Assembly: GCA_022560025.1 (NCBI GenBank)
Contig: JAFISE010000053.1
Location: forward strand, 124,001-188,000
Source of the DNA: Stagonosporopsis chrysanthemi
Taxonomy: Eukaryota > Ascomycota > Dothideomycetes > Pleosporales > Didymellaceae
DNA length: 64,000 nucleotides
Direction: 5' to 3'
In this document: piece by piece, positions 54,101 through 64,000 of the stretch
Layout: each line of letters starts with the position of its first letter
How positions within the stretch are numbered: the first letter of the stretch is position 1
Notes under the pieces: model-generated
Databases searched by the model: none
Told to the model about the DNA's origin: nothing
The model's input: only the letters and a program-made list of their open reading frames with translations
Translations under genes and position numbers: made by a program

Positions 54101-56223
54101 TGTGGTCCGCATAGCGTGTCCATGTACGATTCAATGTAACCGGATCCTCAAGCATCGTCTCGAGACCTAAAGATGCTGCAACCTTGGCACATTCAGTCCA
54201 GCTGTTCATGGGCATGATAGCCAGACGATCGCCAGGCTGGTATGTAATACCTGTCTCCTGTATATCTAAGGTAACCATAGCGATGGAGCGCTTAAGGTCT
54301 GTGTCAACGTGGTTTCTGCTCAATATACGCCCGCGATAGCGACATTCCTCGAAAGTGCCACGCATTTCGTGAGGCTCGATGTCGCGCTGACCGCGGAAAG
54401 GTTCAAGGCGTTCTTTCATGGCCTCGGAGAACTCTTGGTGTGTTTGTTCCCAGGGTCGCATGGCATCTGCAGCACCAGAAGCCCCATTAGTTTCAGTGCG
54501 ACCCGACTTACCGGCACACTCGAGAAGCTGATCGAAGTCAGACAGGTTACGTTCAGCTGCGCAAATTTGAGGATGGACTTACGCCGAAGACTTTGTATCG
54601 ATGCGCACCCATGAAGCCGCGCTCACCGCAATATGCCTCGACCACACCGTCGAGCACGCCGATCAATCTGGCATCCCCGGAAGCCTTGACATATTCCGGT
54701 ATCTGGTAGTGATATTCGATCGAAGCGATGAACGCACGGAGGTTCGATGGCAACCACGCTCGAAGATGCACTCCTTCAGCCCCAAGGAAACTGTCGTACT
54801 TCTTGCGGCCAAGGAAAGCGTCCATGACCAGGTATGGAGGGAATTGAAGGCCAGAAGTCGCCGGGCAACGTTTTGACAGTGGCGCTGAGAACTTAGCCCA
54901 GCGCACCCACTCCGCCGGGGACACATAATTTTCCCCAGACCGATCGTTGGGAGAGATAGTATTGAAGGCGGTAGGCATGCGTTCCAAAATTTCCTTCAGG
55001 CGGATAAGTTCACGTAAAAGGCCTTCGTTATTACGATTCATAACATGTTCTTGACAGGCAGCAATAGCATCGGGTCCGTGTTGAAAGCTAGCGGACGTGT
55101 CTGCACAGCCCTTCAGGAACGCATTCTCTGCGCTGTCACCGAACATGCCCCATCGCAATTTGGTATTATCAAAACGGCCAACGTACGGGTAGGTAGACTG
55201 CGGGTCGATATAATCAACATTGTATGATGATTGATCGAAGAACGTAAGGTGTGGTATTGATCCTGGATTTGCATGTTAGATCACCTGTTTTCGCTATATA
55301 TTTGATAGAAAAGACTTACGTCCCATACGAATGCAGATCTGTACGTAAGGGAGACCTATGCTGCGTGGAATGTTCTGAACCTCGTCACCGAGGTCATCAC
55401 ACATCTGGACGCCCTTCAGCTTAAGAGGTTTGGTTACGACGTTGATGCCCTCGTTGCCGTCATGTCGCTCTTCGTAACGATAGATTGAACAAAGCATGCC
55501 GAGAGCCACGAGTGCAGCCCAGAGAGCTTTATCAGGGATGATATCAGCAGTGCCCTCCACAATGGAAAGTGCTGCCACCGACTCTCGCACACGGCCACGA
55601 GCAATGCAGCCAGGCATCCTCTCACAGAGGTCCATCCAGATCCGCCCTGGGGAGTTCCGCAGGGCGCCAGTCGCTGCATTCGTGTCTGGTGGCTGGAAAC
55701 CGTACTCTGTGCTGAGATAGCCATCGCGCCACCCTGTTGCAGGACCGACCTCTTCTGCACGGAGAATGACCTGACGAGCGGGCGCGCCAAGGGCAACCGC
55801 TAGTAGGTCACGCTCATCTATGTTAAGTTTGTCAAGACTCTTGACTCCCCTTGCATTCTGGATCTCTTTAATCTCCGCCATCGAAGGCATGTTCGAGTAG
55901 ATCAGCTCATTGATGGCTTTCCGCTCCCTGCCATAGTCAGCACTCTATCTTGCCCAGGGTGGTCGCAAACACACCTTTCCCGGAGAAAGGCTTCTACGCT
56001 CTCGTGCTGAGGTATCTGCAAGTCTCAATCATCGCTCGAATTTTGATGCAATGTTTCTTACCCCAAATGCGGCGCGTATGTCTCCTGGCTGAGCGAAACC
56101 AGACATGGTGCATCCGCGAGGGCCTGTTCGACTGCCTCCTTTGCTCCCCGAATTCGAGCCTACAGGACATACACTGCCAGCCATGCCGGATACTGGACAT
56201 TGTTCTGATATCCTTGAAGACAT
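51190..56223 (-). CDS. fusion: IDO/PrnB-like heme domain, CPR-like FAD/NADPH reductase, cytochrome b5
   Basis: Five exons in transcript order: 56223-56062, 55944-55320, 55262-54583, 54527-53244, 53190-51190; all phases match (1583 aa). Residues about 55-510 resemble the indoleamine 2,3-dioxygenase/PrnB superfamily: EGVHLRAWLPSNLRAFIASI, then GFMGAHRYKVFG with candidate proximal His483, and GKSGRTETNG. Residues about 540-780 are the FAD domain of the P450-reductase type: YQPGDRLAIMP, PRTYSISNF (RTYS 730-733), GVSSGFL. The NADPH domain includes GGSGIAPMRSFWQAR (about 818-832), SREKFCYEAEL, GYLYVCGSVGVF (923-934) and RRFMLDVF. Cytochrome b5 at about 988-1066 has HPGG (1023-1026) and second heme His1047. 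The C-terminal about 500 residues are unassigned, with a Ser-rich tail. No FMN domain is present. I infer a self-sufficient NADPH-driven heme oxygenase, probably on an aromatic substrate. The 5'-most exon is least certain. Confidence 0.82.
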
Positions 56224-58073
56224 CTGTGATTAGGTAAAGTTCCGATGGGTGCCTGCCCTCTTTCGGAGTACTTAGAATTAAAAGACCTCCAGGGCCAAGA
56301 GTAAGATGCGATGAAAGAGATAAGTAGAAGACGATTTGTTGCACTTGCATACAAGGCTGCACGATATAGCTTCATTTCTGTGGATAATATATCAAGAGAA
56401 CAGGCTCAAAATCGCGCCAATTTGCAATGCTTGATTCAAGGTACGCCATAGCGGAGCTGACGCGTGTGTCGCTCCGCGAGACGCTCTACCATAGTCTGGC
56501 AAAGCTTGATGGCAGGAGGGACAGCTTGGCTGGAACGTGAGGCGGTTCTGACAGTGGGCCGTCATTCTCATGGCAAGCCAGCCGCAGCTTCCCCGCTTTC
56601 TGGAAGCCGCACCATGGCAGATATTGGTAGGCGTGTTGCGCTCATGTGCCCGCCTTGGGCGATGGTCATGGATTGTGCGACGCGGAGTGTTTGTGGTGTA
56701 GACGAGGATGCGTTCGTGGCGGGAAAGCAGACCCACTTTTACTGTCACACCTCCTGGGTACGTCCGACGGCGCGTGCCGGACCCAAAGACACGCATCACA
56801 CCTGCACAACAGCAACCTTGTATGGCAAAATCCTCCGAACAGCATGCCTTGACAGTGCCTACCCACTCCACGGTTTGGACGACGCGGTCAGGGCGGCTGG
56901 GATGGAGAACCAAAGCTGACGCTAAGTTAACAGCAAAATCACGATCACTCGAGCCAAACCGCGCTTCGACTGCTACGATTCAGAATGAAATTGCACATAG
57001 AATAAAGGATACTTGACTCGACTGGCAATGTTTTCCTACTGTGATACAAGGTTAGCTGCGACCAGCAAGCAAGCTCCGGTGCGCGATTCTGGCATGTCGG
57101 GGGCTGTGATATGCTGTCAGCCAGTATCCTGGATATCGCAACAAGCACATCGCCGTGCTGCTGTTTCAGGTGCAGCCAAGCAGATCTTTGACTCTTTGTT
57201 TCGCTTGAGTGGCGTTTCAAATGAGTTGCATGTTTATTGTTGCCTCAGGCCAGGCTTGGCTTGGCTTGAACGCACATTGCATGTACATTCCCCAGCCAAA
57301 GGATACGGACATCCATTGAACGAAGAGAGTTTATCCGGAGGAATCGTCGGCTTCTTCAAATGCTTTTACGCAGCAGGATCGTGGACTGAGAGTAAAGTGG
57401 TTTGGAGATGGGTTCAACATAGAACTGTCATCTAGGTCTGCTCTTACCAAGGGTTATACAAGGCAGTGCAATGGTGTCGAGCGGTGCCTTGGAATGCGAA
57501 AGCAATCCGATTTATCTGTCCAGACGGACTGAAAGCCAAGCTCATGATCACGCAGCGTTGCCTTCAAATACACGATATTTGTCAAGGACAGATTCATCAC
57601 GTGGGAGCTGCCAATACGACAAGGCCATCAATCTGCAAGACCCGGTTATTAGAACACCATGATTGCTAACAGCTGCAATCAGGCCGTTCGTGTGCTGCGG
57701 TGTGGTTGAGAGACAGCCATCGAGAACGGTTGGCAGCTGAGACGGCCCCACTTTCGAAGCCGAACTATAACTAGCGTGGCACTAGGCAATGTCGTCTCCG
57801 AAAGCGTTGACTTTCGCACTCGCACCCGCACACGCACCAGCAACCCGGTCAAGACGTCAGGAGCTCGTGGCACTGAGCATAATCACAATTACCTATCACA
57901 CTAGACGAGCGAACATATTCAAGCGTGCTTTACGCAAAACACGAGTGCCTTCTCTTGGCACAGCAAGGACATTCAGCGTACCCTTACTCAGCATAAGCGC
58001 AACCAAGATACGTGGGCATCATCGTCTACCTACAGAAACAACATTGGTAGCTGTGCTGGCAGTTTGACACGCC
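56224..58073. other. intergenic stretch between divergent genes
   Basis: 1.85 kb upstream of both the fusion gene (minus) and the GFA gene (plus). ORFs up to 173 codons overlap on opposite strands at 56392-56919 and look like shadows of each other; no family recognised. Confidence 0.4.
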
Positions 58074-58832
58074 ATGACAACGAAACCCTTTCCAGCAATA
58101 ACAGGTGGATGTCTTTGCGCCGCTGTTCGCTTCCGAATCCTTACAGCACCACTATTCTGCTGCGCTTGCCACTGCATCGATTGCCAGAAGAAGACTGGCA
58201 GCGCGTTCTCGCTCTACGCCCATATCGAAAGCTACAACATTAAAGTGATTTCGGATTTCAAGCCTTCGCTGGTTACGCTGACACCGGACCCTTCGAAACC
58301 GCAGCAGATATCCCGACACTCTCTTTGTTCACGATGTGGAACAGTCCTCTGGACCAACGATGGCCAGTGGGATTATGCAGTGAGCAGCGTACGAACCGGA
58401 ACACTAGATTACCCTGGAATTATGGAGCCGGACTTTCACATATTCGTGGGTAGTAAATTGGGATGGATCAACCTTCCTAAAGATACCAAAACCTCGCAAA
58501 GAGGCTTCGACTACAAGACTACGTGGCCAAAGGGCAGCTTGGAGAGACTAGAGGTGTGTTTGGAGAGGTACGAGACTGCCAAGAAAGCTTTAGCATCGAA
58601 TAGCAATAAAGCGGGAGAGATCGTAAGGGAGAAGAGTGAAAGCCCAGTCGACGGAGATGGGGACAAGACGCCCACTGCCACAGGTGATGCCGATGCTGGC
58701 GAAGACGAGGAGGCTTTCGAGAAGCGGTTCAAGGAGGCCGAGAGGGTCCTGCAAGAGCGTTTGGCCAAATTGAGCTTGAAGTTGGAGGGCGAAGACAAGA
58801 AGGGTTCTGATACGGGACCCTCCACAGCGTAG
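58074..58832 (+). CDS. GFA/CENP-V-domain zinc protein
   Basis: Intronless, 252 aa, ATG at 58074. The GFA fold has clear zinc ligands: GGCLCAAVRF (residues 11-20), CCACHCIDCQKKTGSAFSLY (about 29-48), and RHSLCSRCGTVLW (about 82-94). The region up to residue 150 matches the usual domain length, ending FVGSKLGWINLPKD. The family includes S-(hydroxymethyl)glutathione synthase (Gfa) and CENP-V; the exact reaction here is unknown. A C-terminal extension of about 80 residues is acidic then helical (FEKRFKEAERVLQERLAKLS), likely a coiled coil, as seen in some fungal members. Confidence 0.9.
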   Translation: MTTKPFPAITGGCLCAAVRFRILTAPLFCCACHCIDCQKKTGSAFSLYAHIESYNIKVISDFKPSLVTLTPDPSKPQQISRHSLCSRCGTVLWTNDGQWDYAVSSVRTGTLDYPGIMEPDFHIFVGSKLGWINLPKDTKTSQRGFDYKTTWPKGSLERLEVCLERYETAKKALASNSNKAGEIVREKSESPVDGDGDKTPTATGDADAGEDEEAFEKRFKEAERVLQERLAKLSLKLEGEDKKGSDTGPSTA

Positions 58833-59448
58833 GTTCGACTTCAACGCAGTTGTTCATATTTTGGTCCGATGCATCAACTCCCCGCCGGTCACTCTGTTCT
58901 TGCAGAAGAGAGGCAACTGCGACGCAATCATTCGTGCCGGTCATAACAAATATCATGTACGCATGACATAATCCAGATACGGCGGTGATCTGTTCTCGAA
59001 TTCAGAATACTAGCATCGACAGCATGATGGGGTCGTCAGTTTGCATATCTCACTTTGGCTGCTTGATCCCATTGCGGCACGAGCTCTCCTTGCGCGTTCA
59101 TCGATCGAGACTACGTGACACCGAATATGGGTTTCTCTTCTGGCTCAGCACATGTGTTTGACTGCTGGAACCAGGAGACGGAATAGGTATCACTCACTGA
59201 CGTGGTATTGGGGGCCAAAAAAATAAAAAAATAAGGCGTCCTATGCACACCTGGCCTGTGCGTCTCACTGTATGGTTTTATAGGTCAGCCACCATCACAC
59301 TTCATAAAAGCCAAGCAGCGGCTCCAACGTGCCTGGCCAGAGTAACCTCAAAGCCTCACTTCAGGAGTCACCGCGAAACACACGAACTCGCCCAACTCGC
59401 AACGTTGCCGTTGAATACGTCTGCAACACACTCAACTTAGAGCCGAAC
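58833..59448. other. intergenic stretch
   Basis: Contains an A-rich run at about 59218-59233. No ORF or other signal recognised. Confidence 0.45.
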
Positions 59449-60555
59449 ATGTCGTGCGAACTTTCGCCGTCCGCGTCTGCTTTCAGCAGCATGCTCCTCG
59501 CCTTTGTCGGCTCTGTGATCACTGGTCTTAGTTCGGGTGCCTTGATTGCCTTCTTCACTGGATGGATCTCCTGGCTGTCCGTCATCCGTATCCTGGCTGC
59601 TGGTGTCTTCGAATTGTATCTCACCTGGAAGGCTGGCACGAACTTTGGCAAGGTGGAACCCCTCGACAAAGGGAGGCCAAGGCAGCCATACGAAAGCATC
59701 GGCACCAACGAGTTGACTGCTTACGACTCCGAGCCAGGTGCCATGAACGAAGGCTACCGTACTGGAGGGCCGGGTGCTATGACCGAGGAGTGCCGTACTG
59801 GAGGTCAGAACGTCGAACAGCAACGGTATGGCTTGCTTGATAGCACACAGCAGCAGCCTACAATCGCCCAGCCATTCACTCGTAAAACCCCGTTCCGCAC
59901 CATTGAGCGGAACGTGAATGTAACTGGTTGGCTAGGTTGGGCCTGGAGCGCAATCTACATGCCCGTCTCGGAGACAATCTGGGTGTGTGTGAACCTCAGC
60001 TCCCTCTCCAGCTCCGGAGTCCAGTATCTTGTGCGCGCCCTCGCGATCGGTGTGTCTGCGCTGGCTCTGACGTATGACTACAAGCAGCGCTACGGCGCAG
60101 CACTGGGCGCGCGATGGGGGTCATGGGCATTCGTCACATTCAATCTGTGGAATGCCAGTGCGTGCGTGCTGCTAGGTGTAGAGGCGCTTGTGCTCCTCAT
60201 CTACGGCGCGATGAATCTCAGCAGGCTTCCGATTCCGCTACTTGTTGCTTATCCAATATTTAGCATCGTTTGGGCGGTCGGAAGCTGGATATATTTGCCG
60301 CCGGTTGATGGCGAAAGACCGTGGCCCGTGACCAAACATGGCAAGGTGTGGACTGTCATTGCGGGCGCGCTGATGGGAGCGTTTGCTGGCTTGTTCGTTG
60401 CGGCGCCCGCTTTTGCACTCTGGCGGGATGCGGAGTTCGCCGACCGTGCGGGTGCCGCGTGGGGAGAAGAACCGCCTGCTGGGCTTGCGCTGGGAGAGTT
60501 TTTGGCGTGTGAGGGCGTGAGTGTGTGGGCGAAGTTCGCAGCTGTCATGCCCTGA
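59449..60555 (+). CDS. multi-pass membrane protein of unknown family, 368 aa
   Basis: Intronless. The ATG at 59449 places the first hydrophobic span near the N-terminus; the frame is open 40 codons further up from an ATG at 59329. Hydrophobic stretches: FSSMLLAFVGSVITGLSSGA with ALIAFFTGWISWLSVIRILA, YLVRALAIGVSALAL, ACVLLGVEALVLLIYGAMNL, PLLVAYPIFSIVWAVGSWIY and VIAGALMGAFAGLFVAAPAF. Between the second and third spans is a polar loop of about 100 residues with near-repeated units (GAMNEGYRTGG, GAMTEECRTGG). No known motif. About 7-8 spans are probable. Confidence 0.65.
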   Translation: MSCELSPSASAFSSMLLAFVGSVITGLSSGALIAFFTGWISWLSVIRILAAGVFELYLTWKAGTNFGKVEPLDKGRPRQPYESIGTNELTAYDSEPGAMNEGYRTGGPGAMTEECRTGGQNVEQQRYGLLDSTQQQPTIAQPFTRKTPFRTIERNVNVTGWLGWAWSAIYMPVSETIWVCVNLSSLSSSGVQYLVRALAIGVSALALTYDYKQRYGAALGARWGSWAFVTFNLWNASACVLLGVEALVLLIYGAMNLSRLPIPLLVAYPIFSIVWAVGSWIYLPPVDGERPWPVTKHGKVWTVIAGALMGAFAGLFVAAPAFALWRDAEFADRAGAAWGEEPPAGLALGEFLACEGVSVWAKFAAVMP

Positions 60556-61463
60556 GGCTTTGTGCTGTTGAAATGCCTTTCTCGTATGAATTCATTGAGT
60601 TAATCGTTCACTATCAACAGGCGCTGTGACGTGCTAAGCATGAAAATACACCCATGGTACTGTGAAAGGGTGCTGAATTATCAACAGCGAGCGACTACTG
60701 CTGAAAACGTAGAACGATCCCAAAACACATCTGAGATGAGATAAACAAGTGCAACCTCACTTCCCCACGCCACACCCCAGATGTGCGCTCAACAAAAATA
60801 GCACCCGGTGTTGAGCGATCTGTCACAGCCGGAAGTGGCGCTGGCCCAACTCCGGAGCTCGCCTTGCTGATCACCTCAGCTCGAGGCGAGACGCAGGGCG
60901 GCTCTCCGGCGTTGGCAGAGCTCAGTTGTATGTACACAGCTGCCATCCTTAAGCCCTCATCTGTCCATCGCATACTCACCAACCGCATCATTTTCGCTAA
61001 ACATGTAGCCATCCACGCATTTCTACAAGCCCGTGCGGACCGACCCTCAGACACCCGCTTGTTGTTGAGAAACCCCAGATCGAAGGCGTCTGGGGTACTT
61101 GTTCGCGCACTCAGCGCGCTCTCCGTCCCACGACGCCATGCTCTTTGCGGCCTCATCTCGGACCGCCGACCGCCCCTTGCACTAACAAATTTGTTCTTCG
61201 CGCGTTCCACTCCGCTGCCTTCGCCTCCTTTGAGCACTGCCGCCCCGTATTTATATAGGGACACGGACTTTCCCCACACCCTCTTCTTCATCCCATATTC
61301 ACACACTTTCAACGTGGCCACTCACTTTACATACTGCTCTCGTTTGCTTGTCCATAAACGCGTCTTCAACAGGAGTTTTTTGGCTACACAGAATTCAAAT
61401 TTCGGATCGAGGTCTTGCACAAACATCCGTTCTTTCACAACCACAAACACATACACACGCACA
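60556..61463. other. intergenic stretch with long shadow ORFs
   Basis: Frames of 302 codons (plus, 60783-61691) and 208 codons (minus, 60695-61321) overlap each other and show no family features. A TTTATATAGG string near 61250 lies about 210 bp before the next ATG and may be a TATA element. Confidence 0.45.
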
Positions 61464-61759
61464 ATGTTTTCCCGCATCGCCACTCGCGCCCCTCGCGCCT
61501 TTGTTCGCTTCAATTCCACCTCGTCGACCAGCCGCGCTGCGCGTATCGTCGAGATGGCCGGGCAGGTTGAGAAGCCCAGTACGTACATCCATATTGCTCG
61601 ACAGCAATTTCAAGCAAGACGCGGCTCTAACACACTACAGGTGCCCTCGAGGCCTCGGTCCCCGTTATGTGGGCGGTCTGCGGCGCGCTGACGTACACGG
61701 CGTGGAACAGGATGGAGGGGAGGAAGGGTGATGAGGTTGAGAAGTTGATCATCGTTTAG
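61464..61759 (+). CDS. 77-aa probable mitochondrial membrane protein
   Basis: Two exons, 61464-61578 and 61641-61759; the GTACGT donor and CTACAG acceptor keep phase 1. The product starts MFSRIATRAPRAFVRFNSTS, an Arg/Ser-rich stretch without acids typical of a mitochondrial presequence. A short hydrophobic segment follows (ASVPVMWAVCGALTYTAW), then a charged tail NRMEGRKGDEVEKLIIV. Size and layout fit a small inner-membrane protein of the respiratory chain or ATP synthase, but I cannot name the subunit. Small spliced genes like this are easily missed. Confidence 0.65.
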
Positions 61760-62740
61760 ATGGTTGATATCTCGCCTCTTTTTCTCTCTTCACTCACAAC
61801 ACCTGGAGCTAGGCTTGTTATTGAGTTCAGACCTCAGAATTGTGGGGGTTGTCGTTGGAATTTGCTACACTTGTGGCTGTGGTATCTGCGTTGCATTGCG
61901 TTGCATTTGCGTATAGACTTTCTTCTTCATTGCTGGGAATAGGGACAGGATTGGGTGCACTGGCATGTGCTTGGGATGGGTTAATGATGAATGACATTGG
62001 ATCTTGGGCATACTACGAATTGAAGTTCAGCTGCACAGCGTTGCAGTCACCGCCACTTCACAGCTTCCAGAATCGACCTCTCGTGACACACTCGGCATTG
62101 CTGGCAAATTGCTTGGCAATGCAACTCTACCAACCAACAACGCCCGCCAAATCGCTGGATGCAATGGTCTGGCCTCTCTTCGCATTACAACATGCTGCCT
62201 CCTGTCATGGACCCACGCTTTTCGCTCCCTGCTGCCGGGTTGTGCTGTCGAGATGCACGTACGCAGTTTCAGGCCATCGGGATGCTTTGCGCCTACTAAA
62301 AGCATTACACGGGATTTTGGACCTGCAGGGCTGTGTATCACGGCAACCAGACTCAAGCATCGCCGGACTCGACCTGAACAATACAGTCAGATGCTGACCT
62401 AAGGCCCCCTTTCGCTATCCTCGGCAGCTCCTCGGAGTCCTTTGGCGTCCGATTTGCAGATTCGCAAATTGCGCGGGAAAGGAGCGGGACCCACCAGATC
62501 TTGGCTTGGCTCGCCGTATAGGGCCGTACTTGCAACTTTTAGTCCGCGTCCCACCACGCGCATAACAATTGCTATCCCCTGGACTTGGAGCAGCGACTTG
62601 TGGCATTTGCTTGTCCACAAGAGTACCCTCCCGCCCGTACATGCTCTGAACAAGACTCGTCCTCCTGCCTCGTCCCGCCTGCCGCCGCACCGCGCTGCGC
62701 TAACTTCACTACTGCGACATCTGCACAGGGTCCGCACGCG
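61760..62740. other. intergenic stretch upstream of the ceramide synthase
   Basis: Overlapping ORFs of up to 185 codons on both strands without recognisable features. Confidence 0.45.
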
Positions 62741-64000
62741 ATGACGGAACCGTTCCCCCCTCTCCACAGCGCTGCACCGGCGACTGTTGGCGGCGGAATT
62801 GCTCGCAGACGGAGAAAGAGCAGTGGTCTTGGCGCCGATCTGCCCGGCGACGTTGATGTGCCATCTTTTGCAACAAGTAGGAGACTCGATGCTGCAAGCA
62901 TGAAGAGTCCTGTGGACTCGGTACGAACACCCCTAGAGTAGCTTTGCAAGGGCAGTGTAGAGCAGGCTCTACCTCGTCGCTCTTCTCCTTGCTGGCCCAG
63001 CTCGATGTGCTTACCGCCACCTCCACCTGCTGACGCCGCGCAGAAGTCAGACAAGCCTCGCCGGTCCAAACGGCGTACAGTCCGCCGCGGGCTCTCCAAA
63101 TTCAAACGCGCCTGTATACGGCACACATGGCTGCTCCCGCTCATCCTCATCCTCACCGTCGTCGCGCTCTACTTGGTCCACCCGCACCCCTCCAACCCCA
63201 TCGCCGCCTGTTTATTCCTATCATACCCGCTGCCGAGCGATGACCCCTTCATCCCCGCCTCTGTCCGCGCCGATCCCAGTGCACCCACACAATATGGCAA
63301 GGGCGCGCGCGATTTTGCGTTTGTCGCCTTCTACATCATCGTCTTGAGCTTCACGCGCGAGTTCTGCATGCAGCGCCTCATCCGCCCCATTGCAATTGCC
63401 TGCGGCATCAAGGGTCGCGCCAAGCAGAGCAGGTTCATGGAGCAGGCCTACACCGCGCTGTACTTTGGTCTCTACGGCCCGTTCGGCCTCTGGGTCATGA
63501 GCCGCAGCCCCGTGTGGTACTTCAACACCACTGGCATGTACGAGGCGTTCCCCCACCGCACGCACGAGGGCGTCTTCAAGGCGTACTACCTCTTGCAGGC
63601 CAGTTATTGGGCGCAGCAGGCCATTGTCTTGCTCCTCATGCTGGAGAAGCCGCGCAAGGACTTCAAGGAGCTGGTCGCGCACCACATCATCACGCTCTCC
63701 CTAATCTGGCTCAGCTACCGCTTCCACTTCACCTACATGGGCATTGCCGTGTACATCACGCACGACATCTCCGACTTCTTCCTCGCAGTAAGTCTACCCA
63801 ATCTAGGACGAAAGAGATGATGGCTAACCTCAGCAGACCAGCAAAATCCTCAACTACGTCGACTCGCCCATTGTCGGCCCCTACTTCTTCGTCTTCATGT
63901 GCATCTGGGGCTACCTGCGGCACTTTATCAACCTCAAGATCCTCTACTCGATCCTGACCGAGTTCCGCACCGTAGGGCCGTTTGAGCTCAACTGGGAGAC
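62741..64000 (+). CDS. lag1: ceramide synthase, LAG1/LAC1 type (3' end cut off)
   Basis: Exons 62741-62920, 63044-63787 and 63837 to the window edge, all phase 0. The cytosolic N-terminus is Arg/Lys-rich (KPRRSKRRTVRRGLSKFKRA), then a first transmembrane span (WLLPLILILTVVALYLVHPH). The TLC domain starts near residue 165 and contains the Lag1 motif with catalytic His pair, ELVAHHIITLSLIWLSYRFH, then YMGIAVYITHDISDFFLATS and KILNYVDSPIVGPYFFVFMC. Ceramide synthases N-acylate sphingoid bases with acyl-CoA in the ER membrane. The C-terminal end lies outside the window. Confidence 0.93.

Noticed and set aside
56392..56919. Opposing ORFs of 173 and 151 codons upstream of the fusion gene
   Set aside because: They mirror each other on opposite strands with no family features.
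60695..61321. 208-codon minus-strand ORF
   Set aside because: Same region, Arg/Ser/Ala-rich without motif; considered a shadow of the opposite frame.
60783..61691. 302-codon plus-strand ORF
   Set aside because: No family features, overlaps a 208-codon ORF on the other strand, and runs out of frame over the spliced 77-aa gene. Likely a chance frame in GC-rich DNA.
63221..63957. ORFs of 147-154 codons over the ceramide synthase
   Set aside because: Shadows of the LAG1 exon in other frames.
1..64000. Search for tRNA/rRNA genes, CRISPR arrays and transposon ends
   Set aside because: By eye I found no T-arm/anticodon pattern, rRNA block, repeat-spacer array, transposase or terminal inverted repeats. 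A tRNAscan-SE and repeat search would be needed to be sure.

Overview
This window is from a filamentous ascomycete (Pezizomycotina, tentatively Dothideomycetes). Genes carry short introns of about 40-120 bp with GTAAGT-like donors and CTAAC-like branch points. Families typical of these fungi are present: a Zn2Cys6 regulator, a DHA2 transporter, GH76, KRE2/MNT1, a HET remnant, an NRPS-like enzyme and a CYP. I support about 31 genes or gene remnants. Two run off the window: a DUF1996 protein on the left and a LAG1-type ceramide synthase on the right. Exon junctions were chosen by eye from splice consensus, reading frame and family similarity, without transcripts or searches.

Layout. 1-8.6 kb: DUF1996 5' end, a Gfo/Idh/MocA oxidoreductase, a Ser/Pro-rich protein and a long gene-poor stretch. 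8.6-13.1 kb: an adenylation-only NRPS-like gene, a DUF1993 protein and a secreted GH76. 14-23.1 kb: a Zn2Cys6 regulator divergent from a DHA2 transporter, then a SAP-like protein, a glycine-zipper protein, a class II aldolase-like protein and a BTB-like protein. 23.1-26.7 kb: no supportable gene, and a 10-N assembly gap between long poly-C tracts. 26.7-41.4 kb: housekeeping-type genes (Taf14, RanBP1/Yrb1, KRE2/MNT1, DUF4604) among conserved-looking unknowns. 42.5-56.2 kb: accessory region with a 7-TM protein, a P450 lacking its heme cysteine, a 4-TM protein, a HET C-terminal fragment facing a 5'-truncated DUF4246 gene, and a five-exon gene of about 1583 aa. 58-64 kb: a GFA/CENP-V-like protein, a multi-pass membrane protein, a 77-aa likely mitochondrial protein and the ceramide synthase.

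The most interesting locus is the minus-strand gene at 51190-56223. It appears to encode one polypeptide joining an indoleamine-dioxygenase/PrnB-like heme domain, a cytochrome P450 reductase-like FAD/NADPH module without an FMN domain, a cytochrome b5 domain and a long unassigned C-terminus. I infer a self-sufficient heme oxygenase fed electrons from NADPH. Other points of note are the P450 with Tyr in place of the heme-ligand Cys, the NRPS-like protein with Ala in place of the A3 lysine and no carrier or reductase domain, and the HET/DUF4246 breakpoint.
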